DNA of 62,196 bases. Origin: SURF-32 sp964648365. Lineage in GTDB: Bacteria; Planctomycetota; Phycisphaerae; UBA1845. Location of the stretch: NCBI GenBank assembly GCA_964648365.1, contig CAZYLK010000010.1, positions 1 through 62,196 of the forward strand, in the 5' to 3' direction. The notes beneath the pieces were generated by a model. The model was not told where the DNA came from. It did no database searches and was given only the letters and a program-made list of their open reading frames with translations. Position 1 is the first letter of the stretch, and each line of letters opens with the position of its first letter. The translations under genes and the position numbers were made by a program. This document shows positions 17,960 to 28,149 of this stretch, in pieces.

Positions 17960-18994
17960 TCAGTTCGCCAGGTTGACGATGGCGCCCTGACACGGAACGT
18001 ATGTAAGCACGGCGTTGATGTTGTCCGCCATGGCCCGCGTCGAGAAATGGGCGAAGGAACCCTCGCCGGATAGCGAGGTCGACGTGCTGAGGCGCAGGTG
18101 GATGGACAACCAGTCACCCGGCTGGGAATCCAGATGGGCGGCCGCCTCAGTGAACTGCTTCCAGGGGATGATGTCCTGAACGCTCATCTGGCCGGCACAC
18201 GGACCGATGAATCGCAGCCCGGCGAGATTCATCGTGAGCGACTCGCCCGTCACGTCGTTGTGCAGGATAAGCTCGACGCCAACGTCCACCTCGGCGTTCT
18301 GGCTGATCGTCACGTCGTAGTGCAGCCCGGCGGCAGCGGTCATCACAGCCACGGCTCGGCGCAGGACCGCCGTCGAGCGGTTGTCCGGGGGAACCTGCAA
18401 GAACTGATAGAGGTCAAGCTCGGTTCGTCCACCGGCCGCGATCGACGGCGTGTCGTTCGACGCGGTCACGCTGGTCCGCAGTTCTACCTGACGGTCGACG
18501 CCGGGCAGGTCGTCGGCCCTCGGCGGATCAAACCCGCGCGTCTGCGGAGCGAGCTGCGCGCTCGCGGAACCCTCCGCCACGAATTGCCCGTCGCGGCCCG
18601 GGTAGATGTTGAACTCCCAGGTCCACCCGTCGAGTCGGTACTCAAAACCGCCGTTCACAACGCTCGGCGTCGCGGACGTTGTAAACTCCGGAATCTCGAG
18701 TGTCGGATCACCCGCGTTCAGATTGGCCATGTCGACCGGAGGGACATCCATGGTCGCGTCGCGCGGGGCGATCTTGGCCTGCTGCACTGCAGTCGCGTCG
18801 AAGTGCGCCGCCGTCTTGTCCGACGCAATCGCCGTCTTGTCCACGTAATCCGCAGTCTTGTCCTTGGTGTTCGCGGTGCGGTCGGCCGGATGGGTCTTAT
18901 CCGCGACCGCGCCGGAAGCCAGCGCGAAGGCGACCGCGATCCCCGCAGCCACACTCCTAAGGGTCATGGATTCGGTCCTGCCATACCGGTACAT
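17960..18994 (-). CDS. Exported protein with DKTA heptapeptide repeats
   Basis: 344 residues from the ATG at 18994 (AAGGGAG ribosome site). Signal peptide about 1-31 (AAGIAVAFALASGAVA). The next ~45 residues are about six degenerate seven-residue repeats DKTAxxx (DKTHPA, DRTANTK, DKTADYV, DKTAIAS, DKTAAHF, DATAVQQ). From about residue 110 the pattern VVNGGFEYRLDGWTWEF is typical of carbohydrate-binding-like beta-sandwich domains. The remainder is beta-rich, with cysteines in IGPCAG and YVPCQG. Upstream of the start is an inverted repeat TTCCACA-AAC-TGTGGAA that could be an operator. A perfect-stem terminator follows the gene. The function is not known; surface or sugar binding is a guess. Confidence 0.75.
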   Translation of the reverse strand: MYRYGRTESMTLRSVAAGIAVAFALASGAVADKTHPADRTANTKDKTADYVDKTAIASDKTAAHFDATAVQQAKIAPRDATMDVPPVDMANLNAGDPTLEIPEFTTSATPSVVNGGFEYRLDGWTWEFNIYPGRDGQFVAEGSASAQLAPQTRGFDPPRADDLPGVDRQVELRTSVTASNDTPSIAAGGRTELDLYQFLQVPPDNRSTAVLRRAVAVMTAAAGLHYDVTISQNAEVDVGVELILHNDVTGESLTMNLAGLRFIGPCAGQMSVQDIIPWKQFTEAAAHLDSQPGDWLSIHLRLSTSTSLSGEGSFAHFSTRAMADNINAVLTYVPCQGAIVNLAN

Positions 18995-19250
18995 CGAAAT
19001 ACTCCCTTCTTTCCACAGTTTGTGGAAGGTTGACTCGGGACGCCGGCGCCGACACTCGAAGCCGGCATCGCGATGACGTGTTGTCCATCCGGGGTGTTAT
19101 GCGGCCCCTGCGTGATGGCAAACGACGGGCGCCTGTGCGGGCGTGCGCGCCGGCGGAGTTGTGGCGATTTGTGCGCGTGCGTGGTTGTATTCGAGCCAGC
19201 GCGCTATAAGAAGGAACGGGAGCCTCGGCGACCCGTGCCCGTCCGGCCTG

Positions 19251-20540
19251 CTACGCCCCCGCCACGAGCTTGAGCAGGTACGCGCAGACCAGCGCCGCAT
19301 ACGTCCCCAGCACATAGCCCAGGATGGCCAGCAGCACGCCGACAGGCGCCAGCGCCGGATGAAACGCGCTGGCCACCACGGGCGCGGACGCCGCACCGCC
19401 GATGTTCGCCTGCGACCCGACCGCCAGGAAGAACACCGGCGCCTTGATCAGGTAGCCCACGATCAGCAATGCGGCAACATGAAAGAACAACCAGATGAAG
19501 CCCATTACGATGTAGGCCGGGGTCCGAAGAATCTCGTGCAGATCCGCCTTGGCGCCGATCGACGCAACGAGCAGATAGAGAAACACGGACCCGACGCGCG
19601 AGGCGCCGGCGCCCTCCATCTTTCGCAGCGGCGTAAATGACAGCAGTACGCCGAACGTCGTGATCAGGACTACCGTCCAGGTGAATCCGGCCAGGATGTG
19701 CTCCCCGGAGCCGGCAATCTCGAACAGCGGCGGGACGAAACCGCGGGCGGGGATCACCGTCGCCAGCCAACTGAAGCCGAACCCCAGCGCCGCCAGCACC
19801 ATCAGCTCCCAGGTCTTGGGCGGATGCAGCACGGACGCCTGGTAGTCGCTGATCTTCTTCTGCAGGGCGTCGATGGCGCTGACGTCGGCGCCGGTCCACC
19901 GGTCGATCGCCTCCCGCCGCCCGGCGAGGAAGAACAGGCACGCCATCCACACGGCCGCGACCACCGTATCCACGACGATGATCGGCCCCATCATCGAGTC
20001 CGGCGTCTGCACGAAGCCGGCGTGCTGGATCGCCGTCATGTTCGCCCCGCCGCCGATCCAGCTTCCCGACAAGGCCGCCATGCCGCGCCAGGCGTCTTCC
20101 GGCAGCCCCTGGCCCGTTAGCAGACCCATCAGCGGATTGGTGACCGCCAGCGCGATCGGCGCACCGATGACTACCCCGGCCGTGCCCGCCAGCATCATGA
20201 TGACCGCCTTCGGACCGAGGCGGGCGATGGCAGGAAGATCCAGCGACAGCGTCAGCAGCAGCAGACTGGCCGGCAGGACGTAGTTCTTGATCCATTGGTA
20301 CAAAGGATACTTGCCGCTGCTGGGAATGACGCCGGCGCTGGAGAGAATCGACGGAACGATGTAGCAGAGCGCCAGCGCGGGAACGATCTTGAACACGCGC
20401 CCCCACCGCGGATGCGCCTCGGCCGACAGAATCAACGCGAGCACCGACAGAAGGACCACCAGCACACCGACGGGATCCTGGATCAGGGTCTCCCGCGCGG
20501 CCGCGTCCGCTTGCGCCACCAGATACAGCATGGCGGGCAT
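19251..20540 (-). CDS. DUF819-family membrane protein
   Basis: 429 residues from the ATG at 20540 (MPAMLYLVAQADAAARETL); a longer frame to 20624 lacks a membrane-protein-like start. The sequence has about ten to twelve hydrophobic segments and the conserved glycine-rich stretch GMAALSGSWIGGGANMTAI, seen in the DUF819 (YjcL-like) family of putative transporters. Other segments are VGVLVVLLSVLALIL and IVMGFIWLFFHVAALLIVGYLI. The family has been suggested to be related to symporters, but no substrate is established. It is divergent from the EamA transporter gene, 145 bp apart. Confidence 0.8.
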   Translation of the reverse strand: MPAMLYLVAQADAAARETLIQDPVGVLVVLLSVLALILSAEAHPRWGRVFKIVPALALCYIVPSILSSAGVIPSSGKYPLYQWIKNYVLPASLLLLTLSLDLPAIARLGPKAVIMMLAGTAGVVIGAPIALAVTNPLMGLLTGQGLPEDAWRGMAALSGSWIGGGANMTAIQHAGFVQTPDSMMGPIIVVDTVVAAVWMACLFFLAGRREAIDRWTGADVSAIDALQKKISDYQASVLHPPKTWELMVLAALGFGFSWLATVIPARGFVPPLFEIAGSGEHILAGFTWTVVLITTFGVLLSFTPLRKMEGAGASRVGSVFLYLLVASIGAKADLHEILRTPAYIVMGFIWLFFHVAALLIVGYLIKAPVFFLAVGSQANIGGAASAPVVASAFHPALAPVGVLLAILGYVLGTYAALVCAYLLKLVAGA

Positions 20541-20685
20541 CGTAGCGGCCACGTCGGGTCGGGCAACCAGGCGGCCTCGGGCCGGGCAGAGGAGGTGGCC
20601 CACCGTCCGTTCGAGGCGTGGCACCGCCGCCGGGGTGGTTCCAGGGTTATTCCCCCGCTCGGCAGGTCGGCGTTACCATGAATGC

Positions 20686-21582
20686 ATGAGCATGGAAGCT
20701 GGAGGCGACTCGGCGTCGGCACGCTGGTCGGGCAAGGCGCTGTTCGCCATCACCGTCTGGGGCGCCTCCTTCGTCGCCACGCGGCTGGCGCTGCAGACAT
20801 TCACGCCCTATGGACTGACGGCCACGCGACTGACCGTCAGCGCCGTGGCCATGCTGGCCCTGGCGCGCTGGAGCCGGCGGGCCATCATCCCGACTTCGGA
20901 CCGTCGCGTCTGTGTGCTGCTGGGCGTCATCGGCGCCGCTCATCTGTTCATCCAGGCCCACGGACTGATGCACACGTCGGCCGTGCGCACCGGCTGGATC
21001 ATCGGGTTCATCCCGGTCACGATCGCCGTCGGTGCGAGGATATTCCTGAAGCAGCGGCTCTCGCGCGGCGCGTGGCTCGGCGTGGCAATCGCTACGGGCG
21101 GCATTACGCTGATCATGCTGCAAGACGTGCGCGAGTTCGCCAATGCGACGGTCGGCGACATGCTCCAACTGACGTCGTGCATAACGTGGACGGCGCACAC
21201 GCTCATCAGCGCCGGGCCGGTCAGTCGCAACGGGCCGATGACCATCACCGCGTTCGTCACGGCGCTGTCAGCACTGGCGATTGCGCCGGTCGCGCTGGCC
21301 GGCGGGCCTGTGCTGGCGGATCCACTGAACTTGACTGCCGTCGGTGCGGTCCTGTTTCTGGGCGTCATCTGCGGCGGAATCGCTCACTACTGCTGGTACT
21401 CCGCGCTGACGGAGCACGGCGCCGCCCGCACCGGGGCCTATCTCTACCTGGAGCCCTTCGTCACGTGGATCGTGGCGCGACAGGCGCTGAGCGAGCCGGT
21501 TGGTCCGCGTACGGTGATCGGCGGCTGCCTGATCCTCGTCGGGGTCTACGCAATCTCGCGCGCCCGACGGCGTATGATGTAG
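20686..21582 (+). CDS. EamA/DMT-family transporter
   Basis: 298 residues from the ATG at 20686 (MSMEAGGDS). Ten predicted helices in two EamA repeats, starting LFAITVWGASFVATRLAL, with the second repeat at about residue 165 (LTSCITWTAHTLIS...). The DMT signature appears in GAARTGAYLYLEPFVTWIVARQALSEP near the end. Such proteins export amino acids or other metabolites; this one's substrate is unknown. The very short C-terminus (ISRARRRMM) is normal. Confidence 0.85.
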   Translation: MSMEAGGDSASARWSGKALFAITVWGASFVATRLALQTFTPYGLTATRLTVSAVAMLALARWSRRAIIPTSDRRVCVLLGVIGAAHLFIQAHGLMHTSAVRTGWIIGFIPVTIAVGARIFLKQRLSRGAWLGVAIATGGITLIMLQDVREFANATVGDMLQLTSCITWTAHTLISAGPVSRNGPMTITAFVTALSALAIAPVALAGGPVLADPLNLTAVGAVLFLGVICGGIAHYCWYSALTEHGAARTGAYLYLEPFVTWIVARQALSEPVGPRTVIGGCLILVGVYAISRARRRMM

Positions 21583-21727
21583 CGCGTGAGACACGCCGCA
21601 GGGCCGCCCGGGCGGTGAGCGAGCCCGGCTCCGGCTTCGATTCCGTGATTTCAACAGCGCGTCGACGGTGACCGAAGCGCGTCGCGCTTCTGCAACCGGT
21701 TGCTGGACGCCATGCGAATCGCTCGCG

Positions 21728-24700
21728 CTATCGCCGCCACCAGGATTTCTTTCCGCGCCCGTCCGTTTCGTCCTCGCTCTGCTGCTTTCTGACCATGTCG
21801 AGCAGTTCGCTGATCGGCTTGCCCGCGTTGATGCGACGCAGGGCGCGGACGCGTTTGGCCGTTTCCGGATCGAGCGTGGCCATCACGGCGCTGTCGTTGT
21901 CCGTCGAACGGCCGCCGGCTTCGGGTTCGACTGATCCCGACTCGGCGGCGGGGGCGGAAGTCAGGGAATCATCTTCCAGGTCGGCGGCGGCATCGACTTC
22001 AGAGGCGGCACTAGCCTCAGAGGCGGATTCAGCCTCTGCGCCATCCAACGGCGCCATCGGCGCGACGCTCGGCGCCGGGGCGTTTTTGGCCCGCATCATC
22101 TCTTCGCGTGCCGCGGCGGCCGCAGCCTTCAAGGCCGCCCGCTGACGATCATCCAGCCCCGAGGCATGGCTCTGTTCTTCCTCGGCATGCTCATCATCGG
22201 CAGCCTCATCCACAGGCTCGGTCGGCGGCTCGTCAGCCGGCGGCTCGGAGGCAGCCGCGACCGAGCCCCCGCCGGCCTGAAACTCCGCCCAGAACGCACC
22301 CACAGCAACGGCACAGGATTCGCGCTGCGCCAGCAGATCGCCGGCCACGCCCGCTGACGCCGGTGGCGGCTGCGGGACGGCCTGCGGTTGGGCCGCCAGT
22401 TCCGCCTCGCGGGCGCCGATCTCCTCCAGCAGCGCGTTCGTCTCGGCTTCGCGCTTGTCCAGTTCCGCCCGCTGGCTCTCGACCCACATGCGCTGCGTCT
22501 GCAGTTCGTGCTCGATGGCCTTCTTCTCGTCTTCCCACTCCTGGTTGCGCACCCGGATCTTCTCGCGCTCGGCGTTCAGATCGTTGCGCAGCGTCTGCAC
22601 GTCGCGCGACGCCTCGTTGGACTCGTCGAGCAGCGCCACCCGCTGCGATTCGATCTCCTGCAACCGCGCTTCGAGTTCCGCCTCCCGCGCCTTCGACCGT
22701 TCTGCCAACTCGTTGATCTGGACTTCGCGCTGCTGAATCTGCTCGCTGCGCTGATCGAGTTCCCGCGACGCCTCGGTCAACGACGCGTGGCGCTGTTCCA
22801 TCTCGGCGCGGGCCTGCGCCGTCTCCTGCTGCATCCGGTCGACTTCCGCGCGCTTGCGGTCAAGCTCTTCGCGAACAGCGGACTCGCGCTCTTCCCAGGT
22901 GGCCTTGGCGCCTTCGACGGCGCGTCGCTGCTCTTCGAGCGCGGCTTCGGCTTCACTGCACCGCTGCTGCGTCTTCTTGAGGTGTTCCTCGAGTTCCTGG
23001 ATTTCGCGGCGACGGGTGTCGGCTTCATTCGACGCCTGGTTGATCTCGGCCTCGCGGCGGGCCATTTCCTGCGTGCGGTCGTCCAGTTCGCGGGCACGCT
23101 TGTTCACATCCTTCAGCGCCTTGCTCAGCTCGCGCCGCTGCTGTTCGACTTCGGTTGCGTCGGCGGAGAGTTCACGCTGCTGTTCGCTGGATCGCGCCCG
23201 CAGCGAATCGAGTTCCTCGACCATGCGGTCGAGTTCCCCGCGGCGCTCGTCGAGCTGCGCCGCGCGCTGCTCGACGCCGGCCTTGTCCTGGTCGATCCGC
23301 TGCCGCTCGGAACGTAGCTCGCGTTCGAGCGCGGCAATGGCGTTCTCGCGATCGTCCAGCGTCGCCTGCGTCTGGGTAAGCGCCGCCTTTCTTTCGGCCA
23401 GTTGCTGCTCGCGCGCCGTGGCCGCTTCCTCGCGCGCCGCCAGCGCCTCGAGTTGCTTGTCGAGTTCGGCATGTTTGGACGTCAACATGCCGCGATCGGC
23501 TTCGATCGCCTGCTGGAACGACTCGCGCGTGCGTTCGAAGACGTCGCGGTCGTTCTGGAGGGACTGCCGCCGCTTCTCCAGCGCCTTGTCGCCCTCGTCG
23601 ATGCGTTTCTGGCTGATGTCGAGTTGTGCCAGCGCACGCCGCAGGTCGGACTCGCGATGTTCGATCTGTGAGCTTCGCTCTTGCAGCTCCGCGCGCAGCG
23701 CTGCCACCTGCTCACGCTCGGTCTCAAGCTGCGCGGCCAGCGTGTCACGCTGGTCCTCCAGTTCGCGCTGCTGCTGCTGCAAGCGAGACAGCGCCTCCGC
23801 GAGTTCCTCCTGCCGCAGATCCAGCTCGCCCGATCGCTTGCTCAGCGCGGTGCGGCCCGTTTCGATCTCATCCGCGCGGGATTTGAGTTCCGCGTCGCGC
23901 TCGTCCAGTTGTGCCAGCTTCTTCTGCGCCCGGCCTTCCTTGTTCGTCAGCGCCTGCTCGCGCCGCTCCAGTTCGGCCTGCGACTCATGGACGCGGTCCC
24001 ATTCGGCCCGCAACTCGTCCGCCTTCACTTCAACGGCGTGCCGCTCCTCGTCGACGCCGCGGGTGCGGTTTTCGAGTTCGGATTTCTTTTCCTCCAGCGC
24101 GTGTCGCGCCCGCTCCAGTTCGGCCTCGACGCGTTCGACCCGGCCCTCGCGCTCCGCCAGACCCTTCTGCAGCCGGTCGATTTCCGCCAGGCTCTGTTCC
24201 AGCTTCTGCTGGTCCGCCTCGGAACAGTTCTGCGACTGGATCAGTTCGTGCAGACGGGTTTCAAGTTCGGACTCTCTTCGTTCGACCTCTTCATCAAACG
24301 CCTGCCGACGCTGCGCCAGCTCCGCCTCGGCCGCCGCCTGCCTCTGCACGGCGCCCTCGAGTTGTGCCTCTCGTTCCTTCAGCGCAGACGCACGCTTGTC
24401 GACCTCCGCACGCCGCGTCGCGACCTCTGCTTCCTTGCGCTCGCACTCGGTCCGCGTCTGCTGGATCGCCGCCTGCGCCTCTTCCAGGGCATCGGATCGC
24501 TCGGCGAGTTGTTCTTCCTGTTCCCGCAACCGTGCAGCATGCGCGTCGATCTGAGCCCGGCGCTCTTCGAGACCCCGCTCCGCTTGCGACTGACGGCCCT
24601 CCAGGGCCCGGGCCATTTCGTCGATCTGCTCCGATCGCTCTTCAAGCTGCGCCTGCCGCGCTTCGAGCGCTTCCCGCTCTTGCACCAACTCTTCGGCGCG

Positions 24701-25435
24701 CTCCTCCAGGTCGGCGGCTCGCGCGGCCAGATCCTGCGCCTTCGCCGCGACCTCCGCGTCGTGCCGCTCGATCCGCTCGTTCAGCGACGCGCGCTCGACG
24801 CCCAGCCGGGCCAGGCCGGTCTCCATGTCGGCCTGCCGCTTGTCGAGTTCGACCTGCGCCTCGGCCGCGGCAGTCTCCCGTGCCGTCAGCGCTTGAGCAT
24901 CCGCCTTGAGCTGGGCCGCGCGGGTCTCGATCTGGCGCGCCGATGCCTCCAGTTCCTGCGAGCGACGATCCAACTGGGCCTTGGCTTCGGCCGAACGCTG
25001 ATCCAGGCCCGCGCGCTCGGCCTTGAGTTCGGCGCGCAGCTTCTCGACGTCGTTACGCTCATCCGTCAGCGCGGCGAGTTCTTCCGAGGCCGCCTGTCGC
25101 TCAGCGGCCAGGGCGGCGCGTCCGCTTTCGAGTTTCTTTTCGTGCTCGATGAGAGCCGCCTGTCGCTGCTCTAACTGCTGCGACAGACGCTGGAGGCGTT
25201 CGGCCTGCGACGTGAGTTCAGTTTCGCGTTCCGAGAGTTCCTCGTCGCGCCGGTCAGCCGCCGCGTCGCGCTCGCTGAGGCGGCCGGCCCGGGTGGAGAC
25301 GTCCGCGGCCTCGCGGCGGGCGTCGTCCTGCCACGTCTCCAGCGCGTTCCAGAAGCCGTCCAGCTTCGACTCAAGGGCATCTACGGCCGCGTCGACGTGT
25401 TCGAGAATGCCGCCGAGCGAATCTGTTGATGACAT
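21728..25435 (-). CDS. Very long coiled-coil protein
   Basis: 1,235 residues starting MSSTDSLGGILEHVDAAV. From about residue 40 to 1,030 it is almost unbroken coiled coil of recurring 14-residue style units (ERExELxxRxAxLEER), rich in Glu, Arg, Gln and Ala, with few prolines and no signal peptide. An acidic Ala/Glu-rich linker (about 1,030-1,180) follows. A compact C-terminal tail reads DPETAKRVRALRRINAGKPI...LLDMVRKQQ and ends basic (GRGKKSWWRR). The tail may be a docking module. It is divergent from the coiled-coil/FGE/GTPase/GAP1-like operon. A filament-forming or scaffolding role is inferred; SMC-type ATPase heads are absent. Cross-strand frames here are compositional shadows. Confidence 0.85.
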   Translation of the reverse strand: MSSTDSLGGILEHVDAAVDALESKLDGFWNALETWQDDARREAADVSTRAGRLSERDAAADRRDEELSERETELTSQAERLQRLSQQLEQRQAALIEHEKKLESGRAALAAERQAASEELAALTDERNDVEKLRAELKAERAGLDQRSAEAKAQLDRRSQELEASARQIETRAAQLKADAQALTARETAAAEAQVELDKRQADMETGLARLGVERASLNERIERHDAEVAAKAQDLAARAADLEERAEELVQEREALEARQAQLEERSEQIDEMARALEGRQSQAERGLEERRAQIDAHAARLREQEEQLAERSDALEEAQAAIQQTRTECERKEAEVATRRAEVDKRASALKEREAQLEGAVQRQAAAEAELAQRRQAFDEEVERRESELETRLHELIQSQNCSEADQQKLEQSLAEIDRLQKGLAEREGRVERVEAELERARHALEEKKSELENRTRGVDEERHAVEVKADELRAEWDRVHESQAELERREQALTNKEGRAQKKLAQLDERDAELKSRADEIETGRTALSKRSGELDLRQEELAEALSRLQQQQRELEDQRDTLAAQLETEREQVAALRAELQERSSQIEHRESDLRRALAQLDISQKRIDEGDKALEKRRQSLQNDRDVFERTRESFQQAIEADRGMLTSKHAELDKQLEALAAREEAATAREQQLAERKAALTQTQATLDDRENAIAALERELRSERQRIDQDKAGVEQRAAQLDERRGELDRMVEELDSLRARSSEQQRELSADATEVEQQRRELSKALKDVNKRARELDDRTQEMARREAEINQASNEADTRRREIQELEEHLKKTQQRCSEAEAALEEQRRAVEGAKATWEERESAVREELDRKRAEVDRMQQETAQARAEMEQRHASLTEASRELDQRSEQIQQREVQINELAERSKAREAELEARLQEIESQRVALLDESNEASRDVQTLRNDLNAEREKIRVRNQEWEDEKKAIEHELQTQRMWVESQRAELDKREAETNALLEEIGAREAELAAQPQAVPQPPPASAGVAGDLLAQRESCAVAVGAFWAEFQAGGGSVAAASEPPADEPPTEPVDEAADDEHAEEEQSHASGLDDRQRAALKAAAAAAREEMMRAKNAPAPSVAPMAPLDGAEAESASEASAASEVDAAADLEDDSLTSAPAAESGSVEPEAGGRSTDNDSAVMATLDPETAKRVRALRRINAGKPISELLDMVRKQQSEDETDGRGKKSWWRR

Positions 25436-25912
25436 GGCTGTCGTCCGCTTCGATCTTCAGCGGTCGAGGCGCGCGGCGACGCGCCCCGACCGCCCACTCC
25501 TGGTTCTTTTCCCGACCGGCGGCTGTGGGTCAACAATGTCCGAGTCAAAGTCTACGATTCGACGCGTACGCCCCTGTGACCCGATAACGCCGAACCCGCC
25601 GGCATGCGGCACTCGGACCGGATTCAGGCGTGGGCCCGCGACTTCCCTCTTCCTGCGCCCGGTCGACCTGCTTGAGCGGACGGCGACGCCGCGCCGCCCG
25701 CGACCGGGCGCGGCCCCGCCCTGACGGTCACGTCCCATATCAAGGTGCATTCGTCGTCCAGGCGGGATTCGGCCGCGATGACAGAGGCGGCATCTAACGC
25801 AGCGCCGGGCGCTGACCGACCAATATATTGTAGGTTCATACAGGATCCCGGAACGTCCCGGCGTTGCTTTGTCCTGCGCGGGGATTCCGTCGTCAGTGGG
25901 GGTCGGACGGTC

Positions 25913-26995
25913 GTGGCAACATCGCCGAACAATGCGCCAGCCCGGGATCCGGCGCCCCCTGCCGTTCCCGAGCTTCCCGCACTGCGCCTCCACGCAGACG
26001 AGGCGTTGGAGGCCATCCGCAAGACCCGGGACGATCTGCGCATTCAGGTGGACAAAGTCCGCCAGATCGAAAGCCAGGTGCTCGCCGAGCGCACGGCGAT
26101 CGAAGCGGAACGCCAGGCGCTGGCTGAGTCGCAGGCCACGATGGAAGCCCGGCGGGCCGAGTGGACGGGGAAGCTGGAAGCGGATGAGGCCGGCCTTGTG
26201 GCGCGGCGGGAGGAACTCGAGGCACAGGCCGTCGAGATCACCGCCCGAGCCGATGCGATCGAGGAACGCGAGGAACGGCTCCAGGCGAGGGAAGGCGAGC
26301 TGACCAGCCTGATGCGGGCGGTGCAGGACCGTGAAGGCGCGCTGCAGAAGATCGAAGAGAAGCTCGCCCAGGAACGCAAGACCACAGAAGCGCTGCGCAG
26401 CACCGTAGCCCGCTCCGCCGACGAACTGAGCCAGAAGCAAAGCGAACTCGAACAGCAGATGGCCACACGAGCGGCAGAACTGGACGACCGCGAACAGGAG
26501 ATCGTGGCCGCCCAGGACGAGCTGGAGCGGGACGAAAAGGCCATCGCCGCCGGGCGAACCGAACTGGAACGACGCGAACGCAGCCTCAGCGACGCACAGA
26601 AACGCATCAAGGACGCAGAAGCACAGATTCAGGCCGCGGCGAAGGACCACGAAGCCCGGCATCGCGATATCGAAACACGCAGCGCCCAGTTGGCGGCACA
26701 GGAGGCGGAGACCCGCCGCCACGCCGCCGAGGTCAATCACGTGCGCGACACGGTCACGGCGCTTCAAAGCCAGTTGACGCGAGAACTCGCCGAAGTCGCC
26801 GCGCAGCGTGAGGAACTCATGCGCCGGCTGGGCGCAGCCCCACCGCCGGTTCACACGCCGCCGCCAGTGGCGATTCCGCAGGTGCCGCAGGCCGCGGCGC
26901 CGGCCAGGACCGAAGAGCAGAAAGTCGAAGACGAAAAGGCCGGGATGTTCAGGAAACTCCGACGTGACGCGAAGCGAAAGGCGATCGGTGTGTGA
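25913..26995 (+). CDS. Coiled-coil protein, first gene of the GTPase operon
   Basis: About 360 residues if the GTG at 25913 is the start; open frame extends to 25745 but that part contains an AT-rich stretch (25815-25845) that looks like promoter, not coding. After a proline-rich lead (NNAPARDPAPPAVPELPAL), residues ~25-300 are coiled coil of the same ExELxxREExL style as the divergent 1,235-residue protein. A Pro-rich linker (APPPVHTPPPVAI) and a basic tail (FRKLRRDAKRKAIGV) end it. The next gene begins 115 bp downstream. Probably a cytoplasmic scaffold partnering the long coiled-coil protein; inference only. Confidence 0.75.
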   Translation: MATSPNNAPARDPAPPAVPELPALRLHADEALEAIRKTRDDLRIQVDKVRQIESQVLAERTAIEAERQALAESQATMEARRAEWTGKLEADEAGLVARREELEAQAVEITARADAIEEREERLQAREGELTSLMRAVQDREGALQKIEEKLAQERKTTEALRSTVARSADELSQKQSELEQQMATRAAELDDREQEIVAAQDELERDEKAIAAGRTELERRERSLSDAQKRIKDAEAQIQAAAKDHEARHRDIETRSAQLAAQEAETRRHAAEVNHVRDTVTALQSQLTRELAEVAAQREELMRRLGAAPPPVHTPPPVAIPQVPQAAAPARTEEQKVEDEKAGMFRKLRRDAKRKAIGV

Positions 26996-27110
26996 CAGGT
27001 CACGCCCGGTTCGCCCAATGGGGGCGATAACCAGCGGGCAGGTTCGCGGGCACGGCCGGAGTTGGCGCCGGCACGAGAGAGTCGGCGGTCGGTAGAGGAT
27101 CAATCACGCG

Positions 27111-28133
27111 ATGGCACTGAAACTGTTCACACGACAGAAGGAAGCCACGAACGCGCCCTCGCGTCCGCCCTCCGGCCCGCCGCAGGCCTCAGCGCCGAAG
27201 AAGGTCTCGTTCGAGCCCGCCGCCGAGGAGGTCTATCCCGACGATCCGCTGCTGGCCATGCTGCAGATGGAACGATTTGCCGTGCTCGTCCACGACCGCG
27301 AGGTCACCCGGCAGCACGCCGACGGCAACGCCATTCTCGAAGAGGCCGTCCATCACCTCGAAGACCGGCTCGCACTGGTCCCGAACGGGATCGTCAACGT
27401 GGCCCGCACACTCAGCGCGCAGCCGGGCGACGAGGAGGAGGATGCCGAGGTCAAGCCGTATCTGCTCGCCATCCACACGATCACGAACGCGCAGTATCAG
27501 AAGTTCGTCGACGCGGGCTGCTACGAGGATCTGAAGCTCTGGCCCGAGGACATCTGGCCGCACCTGATCGAGCTGCACGACCAGACCGACCGCCCCGGCC
27601 CGCGTTATTGGCGCGACGGCCGCCACGATCGACGGCTGTCGGATCATCCGGTCGTCGGCATAAGCTGGTATGAGGCCCGGGCCTACGCCAAGTGGATCGG
27701 CCAGCGCCTGCCCACCGAAGCCGAGTGGCAGATGGCGGCGAGCTGGCACATCAAGAGCAGCGCCGACATCCTGCGGCGATTCCCCTGGGGCGATGCGATG
27801 GACGCGACGCGCTGCAACATCTGGCTCAGCGGGCGCGGCGGAACCTGCCCGGCCGGGGCCTATCCGGACGGCGCCGCGCCGAACCGCGTCTTGCAGCTTA
27901 TCGGAAACGTGTGGGAGTGGACGTCCACCGAGTTCCAGATCGCCGACGAGGACGGCAATGAAGTGTTCGGCGAAATGCCGATGTACACGATCCGCGGGGC
28001 CGCGTTCGACACGTACTTCGAGGCGCAGGCGACCGCCGAATTTCGCACCGGGCAGATCTCGCTGGCCCGGGCCCATAACGTCGGGTTCCGATGCGCGATG
28101 GATCTTTCTCAGGCGGTCTGGCTGAACGACTGA
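27111..28133 (+). CDS. FGE/SUMF1-fold domain protein, probably non-catalytic
   Basis: 340 residues. Residues ~1-115 are a Pro-rich, then helical lead. From about 120 the formylglycine-generating-enzyme (FGE-sulfatase) fold is clear: HTITNAQYQKFVDAG, HPVVGISWYEARAYAKWIGQRLPTEAEWQ (about 182-210), GNVWEWTS and the end RAHNVGFRCAM. In true FGE the segment after the RGGS-type motif carries two catalytic/copper cysteines; here it reads RGAAFDTYFEAQATAEFRTG with none, so sulfatase activation is unlikely. FGE-like domains are common as recognition or effector modules in bacterial conflict systems. It sits 16 bp before the GTPase gene and is probably co-translated with it. Confidence 0.88.
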   Translation: MALKLFTRQKEATNAPSRPPSGPPQASAPKKVSFEPAAEEVYPDDPLLAMLQMERFAVLVHDREVTRQHADGNAILEEAVHHLEDRLALVPNGIVNVARTLSAQPGDEEEDAEVKPYLLAIHTITNAQYQKFVDAGCYEDLKLWPEDIWPHLIELHDQTDRPGPRYWRDGRHDRRLSDHPVVGISWYEARAYAKWIGQRLPTEAEWQMAASWHIKSSADILRRFPWGDAMDATRCNIWLSGRGGTCPAGAYPDGAAPNRVLQLIGNVWEWTSTEFQIADEDGNEVFGEMPMYTIRGAAFDTYFEAQATAEFRTGQISLARAHNVGFRCAMDLSQAVWLND

Positions 28134-28149
28134 CGGAGCGAACCGACCC

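Noticed and set aside
17462..18073. Frame of about 200 residues on the plus strand
   Set aside because: Arg/Pro-rich composition and overlap with a gene and its terminator on the other strand.
23681..25174. Long plus-strand frame in the coiled-coil gene
   Set aside because: Shadow of the biased codons of the coiled coil; no start signal or domain.
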